Shown here in pieces: positions 42,420-55,399 of a DNA stretch of 64,000 nt; position 1 is the first letter of the stretch; every line of letters starts with the position of its first letter. The notes beneath the pieces are model-generated. The model worked only from the letters and a program-made list of their open reading frames with translations. It was not told the origin of the DNA and did no database searches. The stretch lies in contig CM022670.1 in NCBI GenBank assembly GCA_012295275.1, forward strand, positions 23,539,755 to 23,603,754, in the 5' to 3' direction. The position numbers were made by a program, and so were the translations under genes. This DNA is from Chrysomallon squamiferum. Taxonomy: Eukaryota; Mollusca; Gastropoda; Neomphalida; Peltospiridae.

Positions 42420-42806
42420 TTTGACAAACGAGATACACAGCACATGAAAACAAAAACGAGCAAATTAGTTTTTGTTTGTTTCTTCTATTTATATTAATCG
42501 TTTAACAAAAATATTGATAATAGGAAATTAAAGGAAAGAAAACATATTAAGTGAATTTGATATAATTACATAAGGGGATAAATTTACTTAGAATCATTAT
42601 TCTAAATATTTATTTAGAAATGGTTCATACATAACGGTAGATATTAATTTATTTGTATTGATATTTTGCAGTATAAATGTACATAGAATAATTATATGTT
42701 TGTGTGTATGTATAAACGTACGGATCTATCTTGAGACAAACGTAAAAAATACGTACTTTTGCAAACACTCTCGCAGAAACATACACCCAAACAAACAAAC
42801 AAACAA

Positions 42807-42838
<32 letters not shown>

Positions 42839-43484
42839 TTTTTTACTTATTTATATATCTTCCAAAAAAACACCAAAACATATTTATATCCAACCACGGT
42901 TCAAGCTATTACAGACTTGATGTCTAGACTACATTTGTAAATTTAACAAGAAAAAAAAATCAGCAGAGTGTGATGTAATTTAAAAACTATATCTACGTTG
43001 TTTGCAGTTCATTTAGCACTCCAGCCTTTACACAAAAGAAGAGAAAACAAGACAAAAGATGAAATGTGTCCAGATTTTTTTTAGCTGGATGTCATCTTTG
43101 ACTGAGTCAGAGCTTGCAGACGTCAAGTTTAGATCAGCCGTGAAAAATGAAGAAATCAATAATAAGTTTCTAAGATTCAATGAATCTATAACAAGTGCGT
43201 CGCAGTGCTGTCGTACACGACGTCGATCCATCCTTTAGCTGCTGTCTCGTGTGACGCGCGGTTAACGTGCTAATGGTAACATTATCGTCCTGTTTTAGCG
43301 GACATTCAAGTATTCACTTAGTCCGGTTGGATTTGCTCCGACACTTTAATAAGCGGTAATACGAGGAGGAGTTGCACCAACAGTAATTGGAAATCACGTA
43401 ATTCAAGAAACTTAAGCTGCTGTGATTCAAATGACTGTTAATGTTTCACCGAAATTCTGATGAGGTGATAAAAATAAAATAGTT

Positions 43485-43485
<1 letters not shown>
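41870..43485. other. Intergenic, repeat-rich
   Basis: T runs at 42063-42086 and 42383-42418 (36 T), AAAC/CA repeats at 42788-42831, then a repeat-poor CpG-bearing patch at about 43040-43450. No gene recognised. Confidence 0.6.

Positions 43486-43580
<95 letters not shown>
43486..43580. repeat. TC microsatellite, about 47 units
   Basis: Perfect CT dinucleotide run of 95 bases, a mirror-symmetric pyrimidine tract. Confidence 0.97.
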
Positions 43581-43583
<3 letters not shown>

Positions 43584-43803
43584 ATAATCCAAATTCATCA
43601 AGTTTATCTTGAAAACAAAATCTGAAAAAAATTATAACATATTACTAATCACAGATTAACGAAATCTGATGTGTAATATTAAAACTGAAATAGAAACATA
43701 GAGGACCACACATTCCAACACGTTCATACAATTAGGTTAAATATTTTAAAACTACATCTGCTTTAAAAAGTGAACAGAATGCAGTCTGAATTCGTACACA
43801 CGG

Positions 43804-43804
<1 letters not shown>

Positions 43805-43855
<51 letters not shown>

Positions 43856-43971
43856 GCACACATATATATACACATAATTATACACAAAAGAATCATACAT
43901 AACTCAGACACACATACACATACATACAATATACAGATATATATATACATATATATATACATATATATATA
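43805..43971. repeat. CA and TATAC microsatellites
   Basis: CA run at 43805-43852, then CATATATATA-type repeats to 43971. Confidence 0.95.
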
Positions 43972-44199
43972 GGATTGATAAATAATAAATTATGAGCCTG
44001 TCAGGATGAGAATTACTTTTAGATTAATTCATTTCCTGGCATATTTTCAAGAGGTGTATTCCAAAATTTACTTTCATGATGCCCGTCACTATCAGATATC
44101 AGCTGAAATCAAGCCAAAACTAATCTTTTTGTGACTAATTTCATAACCAGACCTAGTGTGAAGTATGAGCCAGGTAGCTAGTTGTGAAATGTAACCTGA

Positions 44200-45060
44200 T
44201 AAAGTGTGCAGCATTTAAAGTTCACGGAGACGCCAACAGCTGGCTACTTCAGATGATACGACGAAATTTACTTATAAGCGAAATAAATAAACAAAAAAGT
44301 AAAAAAGTAAAAAAATAAAAACTAGGGCTGTACAGTCTCAAAGCGCTTGAAAGAATTTCGGTTCAGTTATTGGACAAGTCTGTGTAAAATGGAGCTGCTG
44401 CTGTTTAGAGGGGCGGGCTTTAGCTCAATTGTATGACGACTGTCTGTCTGGCCAGTCCTGTTTGGTGTTTCTCATTCTAATCCTTTTTAACTGTTTTATT
44501 ATAGGCAGTGGTATGTGCTGTCCTGTCAGTGAAAAGTTAAAACAAAATACCTTTGCCAGTAATCGATAAGAGTAGCGCATTATACAATGGCAATGATTTA
44601 TTTTGCTTATGTTGTTATTCACGAATTCATATTCTAATAAGTGTCTCATAATAAAATCAGCCGAAATGATTTTAGCCAAATATTTATTAATTCTTTCATT
44701 CATGCACCACCATTCAGAGTCCTTGATTTGTACTGGGCTCTGTCCTATCTGTAACAGTGTTTGAATGTCTCCACTCGCTGTTTTCTTTGGCAGAAATAAC
44801 ACGAGGGGACACGAAACAGCTTGAACCTGGGTGGGAAAGTCAACGTACATTAACGACTAAATCTAATAAATCTCCAAATTAATAGCCACGATTTGCCCTG
44901 TCAGTAAGTAAAGTGATTTAAAGCGGGATTAGCAGTCATTTGGCGGTCGAATGGGCCACTGTCACTTACATTCCATGTCTGCAGAACGTACACAGCTAGC
45001 TACGTCCTGAGTCAGTGTTCCATCAACTCTGGTCTACGCGTGAGGGGTTGTTACAAACAC
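44200..45060. other. Repeat-poor island with GC box and a 141-codon ORF
   Basis: Complex DNA with a GC box (GGGGCGGG, 44410-44417). The minus strand has an open frame of 141 codons at 44425-44850 starting MYVDFPTQVQAV. I recognise no family in it, and it has no splice or promoter support. Either a chance frame in a conserved non-coding element or an unknown small protein. Confidence 0.3.
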
Positions 45061-45479
45061 TAAACTGTGTATCAACTCGAGTTTCTTTTTCTTTTAGCAT
45101 TCTGATGCTATTTTTATCATACTCATTTAGAGATCAATGAAATGTTTAACGAACACAAACATATATCGACTGTTTAAGTGTATTATTAAGGTAAATAGCA
45201 TAATAATAGATAATTAATGTTTGTCTTGTTTTGTTGGGGTTTTTAAATTTAATACGTATGTTAAAATATCAATATAAAATCTGATGTCACATTCGATACG
45301 AATTTCTAATGCCTAAATTCACCGAGTTAGTATTTTTGAAATATAAATTACATAACATAATATACAGGTAGGACAATAAGACCTGGGAAACCTAAGCTTG
45401 GCGTAAACGTTTAAACATCATCATCATCATCATGTAATATCACGTTGTCCAAGCAATAAATCATACGTAGAAGCGTATG

Positions 45480-45830
45480 TATCAAAGACGATTGATGACG
45501 TGAAGTAACTCGAAGGGCGCAGCGCTGAAAATGAAGTGATTAGTTCGATAAAACTAACTTCTGTAGCATGACCCTTCTCACCCAGCTGCTATCTAGATGT
45601 TTTATGCAATCAGCCCGCTGTTCAAGCATGCGTGAAACAACTTGTAAGTGGAAAGCAGACGTCCCGGGGACTACTCGCGATGTGGCGCGAATTGCGCGGT
45701 GTATTACTCCGCCAGCAGTAAAACGGCTACCATAGAGTCTTGATTGATCGACTCCGGCTAGTGATGGGCAGTTAATAGCAAGCGTGCTAATGTTACCGGA
45801 AACATTTAGGATGGATTTCTTTTTCACATT
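45480..45830. promoter_or_regulatory. CpG-bearing repeat-poor island, possible regulatory element
   Basis: About 350 bases with many CpGs (GGCGCGAATTGCGCGG near 45682) and the PBX/HOX-like TTGATTGATCG near 45741. A 95-codon minus frame (45540-45827) is unrecognised. Sharp contrast with flanking AT-rich DNA. Confidence 0.3.
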
Positions 45831-45938
45831 ATTACTAATATTGATATGTGAAAATCGCCAAGACTTGCTTCTTTTTTTTTTTTTCTGAAATTTGGTTACA
45901 GAATGGTGATGTCAAGATGATTTAATTTTTTTGAGGGA

Positions 45939-45982
<44 letters not shown>

Positions 45983-47086
45983 ATTTGCTTTTGATTACGG
46001 TCTTCTCTCTGAAGCTTTTTAATTTTTTATTTGACCGGATCAAAAGTAATGATACGATTTCCGGGATTTAGTTCTTTATTGGTTTAGCTAAACGAAATCA
46101 ATAAAACTGTTATTGTTAAATCTAACGGAACTCTTAAAATCTGATCAAGTACTATAATGAAATTTGTTTTTGATCAAAAGGTCAAAAGTTATTTTTGGCA
46201 CATGATTCGAAATACTTGACACGAATGGCCTTTGAAGAAAGACTTTAAAAAAAAGAAGAGACTATTTAACATCATCTACTTGGTGAAGACTACTACTACT
46301 ACTATGTTACTACCACCACCTTTACTACTACTACTACTACAATCATCACCATCACCACTACCATCACCACAAACCACCTCTACTACTACTATATCTGCTT
46401 CTGCGACTGCAACTGCCTCCTTCACCTCATAGACTTCTGTAACTACTATTAGTAATCACAATAATAATATTAATAAAACAACAGTAATAATAATAATAAT
46501 AACAATAACAATAACAATAATAATAAACCAAAACTCTGTTGGTAGACAGTGGATGAAGATAAATGAGTGATGTTATCTGATGTGAAATGCGACTGTTTCA
46601 GTGATTATATTTAGATATGATGTATTTAAAACTGATTTCCCGGCCCTTTTGGGAGCAAATTACTATGGGCTGCAGAAACAGGGTTGAAAACTGTAGCTGA
46701 AACAAATTAAATAAATCTGAAAATTCATAGAAACAGAAACAACTATGCATATATACATGAATGTAAAATTCAAGGATTCCGTCTAAAGTAAGCATATCGG
46801 ATTAAAAAAAAATAATAATAAAAAATGCCAGGTTTTCTCCCATGGTCCACTGTTGAAATTCGTCTATATTTGCGTATATCTGCAATTTAAAATCTAAAGA
46901 TGAAAAAAGGGGGACACACTGATGGCAGTCTTGGTAATTTTGGTCATATTGTGCGTACTTTTAAACATGAAAAATTTATTTTGTATTTAATTATTATCTC
47001 TTTGTTGTTATAACATAATTATATCGTCATGCCTTATGGCTATTTCTTTCTTTCTTTCTTTTATTTTATCATCATAATCATCATCC

Positions 47087-47129
<43 letters not shown>

Positions 47130-47211
47130 CATCATTATTTCTGTTTGATGAAATGTCAGGATAAAAATTCAGTATTCTTTCATGCATAACTTTCCTTAAG
47201 ATTAATGGCTT

Positions 47212-47262
<51 letters not shown>
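45831..47262. other. Repeat-rich intergenic DNA
   Basis: A run of 40 at 45942-45981, CTA/CCA triplets at 46290-46435, AAT/AAC repeats at 46480-46530, ATT array at 47089-47130 and a T run of about 49 at 47214-47262. No gene seen. Confidence 0.8.
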
Positions 47263-47264
<2 letters not shown>

Positions 47265-47279
47265 TTTAAATCCTATTTC

Positions 47280-47650
47280 GGATTCTTTCCGAATCACTGT
47301 AGATGTAGCATCTTCTGCATTCAGATATTTGTTTTGTCTATTAATCTCCATTACCCTGCCCATAAATGCCACAGACACGGCTCAAGACGACGCTGGAACA
47401 GTGAATTGTGATGCATTGCAGATTACGCAAATGAAGGAGCGGAGAGGTTATGGTCCTTGTCAGAGATAAAGACAGTTTACTATACGACATATCGAACATA
47501 TCTTCCATTTTACGACAATCGTCCAGAACAATCGTAAATTTTCGTAATAACTGCAATTTTACACTGACCGAACTCACGAATATGTTCTATAATTTCTGTT
47601 TATGTCGAGCGGATTACTTTTTGAAGAGAAAAAAAACTCGATATTAAGAA
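47280..47650. promoter_or_regulatory. Repeat-poor island, possible regulatory element
   Basis: Complex, CpG-bearing sequence with HOX/POU-like words (GCCCATAAATG near 47358, GATTACGCAAATG near 47420). Function inferred from texture only. Confidence 0.28.
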
Positions 47651-48028
47651 ATCAAAATCAGATTTATGGCCGATTTAGGTGGGTGTATTTTTTCAAGTTA
47701 CATACGTATATATATATATATATGTCTTTTTTTTTATTTACGTTTATCTGTGCATTCGTATCTTGATTAATTTGTTCCCCTTCGATTTTCTGATGAGATC
47801 TTTCTGGCTATAACTTTATCTTTTTTAATGGATACAGCATGTAATAAAGTCCACTAATAACATAATTCACTATCTTCTTTCTTTATCTTCGCTGTTAGTG
47901 AGTTAATCACCTCAATTTGATATCACTCCGTAAGATTTCCTTTCATTTTTTTTTAAATATATTTCCTTGCAGCATGAAAGAATAATAAAACAGCAGCCTC
48001 TGAACTTTATTTTTTATTTATTAGAAAT

Positions 48029-48060
<32 letters not shown>

Positions 48061-48780
48061 GATTTAGCATTTGTGTTCACATCATTGCTTATATATAGAT
48101 AAAATAAATATTATAACACATGATATTAACATTAAAGCACATGGCATAACCATTATATAATATTATAAAACTTACACTCTGTTTTATAATGTATAATAAT
48201 TATATTTTATTTTAGTACATTATAAAACTAACCAACATTACAAAGATAAGCCGATATGTATAATTAAAGTATGAATTAAATTACTATTAATTATTATAAC
48301 TAGAACCGTCAGTAAGCATATTATATTCCATCGAGTTAATAATAATTAACATACTTACGTGATTATCATTTAAATATTTGAATAAAGAGGCGTTCTTTGT
48401 AAAAGTATCAGAGTACAAGTATTCATTGAGATTTTTAACACGGTTTTTTATAAAATGAATGTTAATATTATAATTCTAGTTATTTATCATTTTTGTTTTC
48501 TATAACCCTCCAAACAGTCTCCCTATCCTGCCTGTAATTTACTTATCAATTTTTTTCTTTCCTTTTTTTTTTTTTTTTTTTTTCCTTTTTTTTTTTTTTT
48601 TTTTTTCTTTTTCTTTCACATATTCGTCATTTACAGAGATACAGATACAGAAAGTAATTCTTTACAAACCTTACCTTTCATTTTTTTCAGTTCTAAATTT
48701 CTAAAGTTTTGCTTAACCTCTGACCGAAGATTTCATAAATCTAATTGGAATCATCTCCTGAATTATTAACTTGAATAAAT
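47651..48780. other. AT-rich intergenic DNA
   Basis: AT run at 47708-47724, A run at 48037-48060, TATAA-rich sequence and a T-rich tract at 48558-48613. Nothing else recognised. Confidence 0.7.
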
Positions 48781-49160
48781 CTTTAAAATTTTACACTGAA
48801 CCGTGATCCCGTTACAAACACACGAGCCGTGGTCATCGTGTTTTCTCTGACATCTAATCTTCAATATATAGTCAGACATAACACGATAAGCACAATTAAA
48901 ACCGCCACACTACAACGCTAAATTCGTTTTACGATGTATTACAGAAGCAAATTGGACGCATTTAATTGCGCCGAATGCAGTATGGCCCATAAAAACGAAA
49001 GATTTAATCTGATAGCCTTTGCATTACATACACTCGTGATTTCCCAGAGGATCGCGCCGAAGCGCCAGCCTGAAAATCACCAGGGACTGAATGCGACTGT
49101 TATGTCATGGAACATCCCAACAGAAATTTTCAGAAAAGAGTAATGGAAATCATGATAGTT
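48780..49160. promoter_or_regulatory. Repeat-poor island, possible regulatory element
   Basis: Complex sequence with CpGs and GGCCCATAAAA near 48984, the same CCATAAA word as the 47.36 kb island. A 69-codon plus frame (48934-49143) is unrecognised. Confidence 0.28.
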
Positions 49161-50100
49161 ACTGGCTGTTGCATACATTCTTCTGTGTCGTACATGATGA
49201 AAAATAAACAAGATTTTTTTTTTTTTTTCTCTTTCCTTTTTTTTTTGACGAACATATATAAAAATAGAAATAAAATAAAATTGTAATAATAATTAAAAAC
49301 AAATTAATAAGAACAGCCATATTTGAAATAAATAAAAACAGAATTATAATTTTTTGAAAGATGTTTGTTACTATATTGTTACAGTAAGTTAAACTTTTAT
49401 AACGCATAAAAATAACTTTTCAGATTAAAAAGGAAAATCAGTTGCACTTCGCATTTCATTACTATTTATAAATTAATCAACTTTATAGAAGTGAAAAATA
49501 TCAAACAGATCCAGTGAATTATGAATTGTATTAACGATGCACATTTGTTATTAATTTATAAATCTTTAATTATGACTTAATTTAAATGTTTTTATAATGG
49601 TGTAGGTGTTGATTAATTTTAAACATGCGCTTTATAAACAAGTAAAAACAACAATAACAATGATAAATATCAGCATCGACAAGTTAAAGAACAGAGACAG
49701 AAAAAAAAAAAAAATATATTTAGCGCAACACGCTGCTAAGTTAAAAAGACAAAACCAATAATAAATGTTTCACAGATAATCCTTTAATTCACAAAGAAAA
49801 ACAGTCCAAGGATATGGTCCAACGTTCCTGGATTATGTAACCTCAGCAACCTGCTTCAGACCTAGATAATACATTGGTAAATTAATTTTAATCTTCAAAG
49901 ACCCGCGATCAGCCTTTTTTTTAATGCTTTTATTTTTACGATCACGTAAATATATGCAGGCAGTTATTTTAGACGTTTCCATCAACAAAGTTGGAAACGT
50001 TGCTGTAAATGGTCAATTAGTTTCAGAATAACAACAGACATAAAAGATAATCACTGAAGCCTGACTAGCCGTATTCACACATTAAACTGGAATAGTGGTT

Positions 50101-50141
<41 letters not shown>
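49161..50141. other. AT-rich intergenic DNA ending in a T run of 39
   Basis: Mostly AT-rich; 49780-50060 is somewhat more complex. T run at 50103-50141. No gene recognised. Confidence 0.6.
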
Positions 50142-50149
50142 CCAGTATA

Positions 50150-51560
50150 TATGAATGACAACTGCCTTAGCGTGGACATATGCAAACTCACTCGCCGAAC
50201 TGTCACTAATCAATAGTCCATGGCGAATCAGCTGGTGGCTAAACAATATGATATTTTCATAATGGCGAACCGTGCTTTGGACACTGAGACAAATATCAAG
50301 TAATATCAGTTATTCAATAATAACATTAATGAATCTAGAATCAGTTTGTCAGACCGGCAGTAAATTAGTGAAGACTGTCAATTGCTTTGCGGAATCACAT
50401 TTGCGGACGCCAAAAACCGGTAATAGGCATTTCGCGACAGAGAATTTATTCAATAAAGGAGCAATTATTGAAAGAATGACGTGTCGGTGGACTGCAGATG
50501 ACGCAGACTGTATTGGCAGCTGACGACATATTATTTCACTTTTTCCTTCGTATTTATTATTAGGTAACATCTGCACCAGAAGATTAAAAAAAAAAGAAGT
50601 CATATTGCTATTAATTAAATAAAATTAATATTTTCTTTTAAAGATCGATGGACGGGATGCTGAACGCATGGAAGAAATATGGATGGACCAACAGAATGTC
50701 AGACAGTCAGAGAGAGACAGACAGACAGACAGACAGAGAGACAGAGATACAGAGATACAGAGATAGACAGAGAGTTAAAGATACACTCAACAGTTCCATT
50801 CATCTAATTATTAATTATACGCAACCCACTTGATCATTTGTACTCGGTGTTATACGCCTGAATTTATATTTTAAAAAAACAATGGAAGATAGATCTGCCA
50901 CATTCTATGAATGGTACTGAACTGACATTTCTATTTGATCATGACTTCCAGAATTTACTATGCAGCAAATCTTCAGTCATGATTTTTAAACAGATGATTC
51001 TTAATTCTTTTATTAGCTTGCTTCATTTATAAATTATACAACAGTCATAATTAGTAGTAGCAATACTAAACCGTTTTTAATCGCGCTGTCATTGCCATTT
51101 AAAAGGCGATCTGTTGTGTCGAATTCGCTCATTGAAGGAATTGTTAGCGAGGCGATTAAAATCGACTCATTACGAATTATTTGGTCTTTCTCACGGCCAA
51201 TCAATTTTGCCTCGTGCTTTCCCGACATCTGAAGTGATCGTGCAGAGTTATCGATCTTTGCTCTCGCATGTCGCCTGTCAAACGAAGAAACGACAAACGA
51301 GGGAAATTGATGTCGACGCTTACTGATATATGTTGAATAAAATGCCACCGGTCGCCAAGCCGCTGGTTATATGTAAATATTTTCGTACAGCGTTAGATGG
51401 AAAGAGCATCGACTTCATGTGCAGAACAATAACAGTCAATCGAGACTGTTTGTGTTTGTAAAGAGGCGCCATTTGTTGTGTATTCTCAGTTAGTTGAATC
51501 GCACGGTCTTGTACGTAGATTGGGGATTATTAATCGGAGGTCGTGTAAAAATGACATATA
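50150..51560. promoter_or_regulatory. Long repeat-poor domain
   Basis: Complex, CpG-bearing DNA at 50150-50530 and 51060-51560, separated by GACA/GATA repeats at 50704-50765. Several open frames of 60-104 codons overlap on both strands, as expected when stops are rare in less AT-rich DNA; none is recognisable. Candidate conserved non-coding DNA. Confidence 0.3.
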
Positions 51561-51921
51561 TATGATGAAGTATGGTTTATTAAATGCTTGAGAAGCGACT
51601 TGTAGGTGCCTGGAAAACATTTATGGAACAAGAGAGGGAAAAAAAACCCGCTACGAAACGTAGAAAAAAAAAAGAGAAAAAAATATAATTAACATACTTT
51701 GCTCCTTTAATGTTGTTTTACTACTGTGTTCATACACGTCATCCGTTGTATATTTCTTTTATTAGTCTCAAACCGTTTGCTTTCAGGTTTTTTTCACTCG
51801 ATTTTATTACTGCGCTGTCTACAATTTAATGCCATAACTGCAGGTTTTCCATCAAAGAACGATGGAATAAGGCTGTCTCTAAACTTTCTCGCTAGCTTAT
51901 TATTAGAAACGGCTTGTGTGT

Positions 51922-51975
51922 ATTACAGGCAATATGTAAAATCAGGCAGTCTGATTCACTCATGCAGTCTCTAGG
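51922..51975 (+). repeat. Degenerate inverted repeat, left arm
   Basis: TTACAGGCAATATGTAAAAT, then CAGGCAGT, then CTGATTCACTCATGCAG. It matches, in inverse orientation, the arm at 52396-52487. Confidence 0.6.
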
Positions 51976-52272
51976 TTGCCTACAATATTTCAAGCAATCT
52001 CACACATTGCCTAACTTTTCAAGGTAATTTTTCGACTCATTGCCTGAAATGAAAATTCTATCATTCTCTGACAGTAATTGTTTGTAAAGATAAACACAAA
52101 TAATGATTAGATACATTGTTGTTTAATTTCGCTACATTTCAAAGAGAAATCTCCACAAAGACCTAAACGCTTGGTGTCTGTTCGCTATCACCCCGAGCGC
52201 GGATCACTGCAGTCTTCGATATCAAGACAATCAGAAATTGGGTGTTTATTATTATTATTTTTTTGTTGTTGT

Positions 52273-52307
52273 TGGTGGTGGTGGTGGTGGTGGTGGTGGT
52301 GGTGGTT
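52273..52307. repeat. GGT trinucleotide repeat
   Basis: About 11 GGT units inside a GTT/GGT-rich tract (52260-52350), between the arms of the inverted repeat pair. Confidence 0.9.
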
Positions 52308-52395
52308 TTGGTGTTGCTTTTGGTGTTGGTGTGTCGTTGTTGTTGTTGAATTTTCTTTTCAGACAGACAAGCAGTAGATTGTGTAGATTAGAAAA

Positions 52396-52487
52396 TCTAA
52401 AGATTGCCTGAGTGAATCAGCATTTTACAGATTGGCTGAAATATTCAGGTATTCTAATGATGGCCTGATTGTACAGATTGCATGTAA
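52396..52487 (-). repeat. Degenerate inverted repeat, right arm
   Basis: On the minus strand it reads TTACATGCAATCTGTACAAT, CAGGCC and further on CAATCTGTAAAATG and CTGATTCACTCAGGCAATC. The arm holds two copies of a CAATCTGTA-type unit and pairs with 51922-51975. Confidence 0.6.
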
Positions 52488-52539
52488 CATATACACGCAG
52501 AAAACCCCACAAAAAAGCACATAATCATACGTCCGCCGT

Positions 52540-53300
52540 GAACACACATTTGGATGCAGTGCCTTAATTTCAAGGCCGCGCAAGGAACGGTTGCCAGTGT
52601 TAGTCGCGGTTCCCATTCCCGGTTTTACATGCTACATATCTGCTGAACGGTTAACTGCTGGTTTTAATGTTTTGATGTTTTTCTTAGCCGAATGTGAGCA
52701 GTCCATGTGTGTGAAATTCAACAAAGCTGACACGGTGACAAAAGCAAATAATCATATAAATTTAAGCCGAACGCCATTTGCTTTTACAATGGCTGACACT
52801 CATTTGATACTTAGACTTCATCTGGAGGTTGCCTGGTTCACGCTGACCAGAAGAATATATTCTGATATTTTCAATAAAATATTAGTATTTGTAATTAGAA
52901 CAATATACACTCATAAAACAGAGATGAATAAAGACATGGCCGTAACTGCATTCAGGCAAATGATGGTTTGTTTTTTTTTTTTTTTTTCTACAAAGATTTT
53001 ATATAAAAAAATATGAAATATAAATCTCTGTTCTGATAGAAACGATATCCACTGAATGAATTCGTTTGTCTACGGTTACTGTTTGAAGTGTAGCTACATC
53101 GCTGCGATGAAAGACATAACTCATTTCAAAGACATCAGTTTTAGCCTCATTTTAAAGAGTCTAGTTACGGCAATGAAAGACGAATATACTTCATCACAAT
53201 GCTGCTGTTTAGCTGTATATCTGTTCTTATGTTTCATATCAATTACTTATGTTTCATTATTCGTGTTTGGGGTGGGGGTAAAAGTATAACACTCTGTAAA
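52540..53300. other. Repeat-poor island with a 141-codon plus-strand ORF
   Basis: The plus strand is open at 52591-53016 (141 codons, starting MPVLVAVPIPG), ending in a T run that would code poly-Phe. I recognise no domain. The poly-T end argues against a real protein; more likely regulatory or neutral complex DNA. Confidence 0.3.
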
Positions 53301-53559
53301 TAAACCGAAAGATGGTCAGCCGATAAATAATGATTATTTTTTTCAGTTTCGTCATTGCAGCAAACGAAAAACCATGGTTGTTTATATTAGCCTGAAATCA
53401 TCTCTGGAAACAAAGCGGTCGTATAAAAAAAAAAAAAAAAACAACAACAAAACATTATATTAGTCACATTATCCGGATTAATGGTTATACGGTGACCACA
53501 AAAATGTTGTTGTTGTTGCTGTTTTGTTTTAGTACGTTTTCCACTTAGGTTTGGTTGTA

Positions 53560-53596
<37 letters not shown>

Positions 53597-55399
53597 ATAA
53601 AGTATAAAAATATATTATTTCATTCTAGAAAGACCGGAGCGAAGATTAATTGAGATAACTCGTGTGATGTCAGTGATTTCATCACCTAATCTCACTCTTT
53701 ATCAATCAGATTCGATACCGATGTACATTAATTTCAACGCGGGGCAAAGTGTCTTCATATATTCTAAGATATCAATGGTTTCACATAAAAAGAAAATCTA
53801 TTTTAATGTTACCAGCATGAAATACAAGTAATTAGTAAGACGAATAAGCCACGGGACAATTTAATGTTTGAATACAAATGTTATATTACTTTTTTATGCA
53901 AACAACACCAAACATATCAATTCCCGTATGAAACCAGACCCTATACAGCAAGTGTAATGAGATTAAACGAATGTACCTAAGATCTTCTTCAGTTACAAGT
54001 ACATTTCACGTACACATTTTATTGCAGAACACCATAACGTTGAAAAAAGTAATATTTATAATGTATTCACGTATTAGATCATTTTAGATTTTTAATGTAT
54101 CATTTGACAAACAAGAAGCGTCCTCAAAAGAAAACATTCTTTTTGATCAGTGTAACCATAGTAACCAGAATGAACTGCAAGCAGTACTGATTAGTTTTAC
54201 ATTTTCATTAAATATTATCTTTTGTTGACAAATCCGTAGTTGAAAGAGAAATTCAATAACTTTATCCCAGCTAAAGACAAAAAAAATCAGGACAGGAGTA
54301 TAAAAGAGTGTTTTTTCTTCTTGATCTGAATATTATTTAATTATAAACGACGACAGTGACGACAGCTACAACAATAACAGCAACAACACCATCAACAATA
54401 ATAATATAACAATAACAACAGCTTCTGCAACAATAATTTAAAACAATTAAAATAAGTAACAACAGCAACAACAGATATGTCTAATATAGCAGCTCAAACA
54501 ACCTGTAAGTTTTAAATTTATAATAATATTCGATTTACATCCACGCTCTTTGAAATTCTGCTGTTATTCAGTTTTACGATTCAGAAAATTATGAAAGCGT
54601 TTTCTTCATTTCGTGTCACTTAGGTATATTCAAGTATAAATGAAAGTATTTTATTATAATTACATCTTCAGCCGTATAACAAGGAAATGATCGGTCCTGG
54701 GAAGCGAACCTAGTATCTTCAAGTTTTCATCATTAATATCTGTCACAATCATCTAGTTAACGGTACTGCTCAACGATATGATGTCATTTGCACTTAACAT
54801 TCTTCTACTGTGATTCTGTTGCGATTTTGATAGAGTATCCTGAGGAGACAAATAGCAATTTATACTGAAGGACTGTTATGAGGAGAGAATAATGTCAAAT
54901 AATTTTCTTCTGAGATTTAAGTATGTGATCTGAAAAAGACTTACGCTGTGAAATGTGTGCAATCAACTCTGTGTTAGTTTAAAACTGCTTAAAACCTAAT
55001 ATCGTTGTTATCAAATATGCATATGATTTACTCATTTATTACATTTCCAAAGTCACATTGATAATGTTTTAAACGAAAGAATATCTGATTTTATTTATTT
55101 AAAATAATAATAATAATAAAAATAATTTTTATTTTTTCACCTTGTATTGTATCTGCTAGGGTAACGTTTTATTATTTTTTTTTTTTATTAATTAGCTATC
55201 CATTCAATCATTCATTTATTTTTTCATTTCCGTCTCTTTATATTCTTCATTTTTAATTAATTAATTTTATAACAAAATTATTAGTATGATCATTTATCTA
55301 ATCTTTGTCCTAATTTATCCGGAGTAACGATAAACTGACACACTGGTGTACAAACACATCACGTAATATACACAGCCGCAAGTGGGAAGGACTAAATGA
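53301..55399. other. Intergenic, mixed
   Basis: A run at 53427-53442, T run of 31 at 53562-53592, AAC/AAT triplets at 54360-54470, AT-rich TTAATTAA stretch at 55190-55265. One tRNA-like piece is listed separately. No gene recognised. Confidence 0.6.
54690..54775 (-). mobile_element. Possible decayed tRNA-derived SINE head
   Basis: On the minus strand ACTAGGTTCGCTTCCCAGG resembles a pol III B box (consensus GGTTCGANTCC, here with one mismatch), and about 55 bases upstream TACCGTTAACTAGATGATTG is a weak A-box-like sequence. No tRNA cloverleaf forms and no A tail was seen. Confidence 0.22.

Noticed and set aside
47214-47262. Poly(T) of 49 as the A tail of an inverted SINE or processed pseudogene
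   Set aside because: The adjoining sequence shows no pol III boxes, no recognisable coding remnant and no target duplication by eye.
52591-53016. 141-codon plus-strand frame as a real gene
   Set aside because: It runs into a T run giving poly-Phe, has no recognised domain and no splice support.
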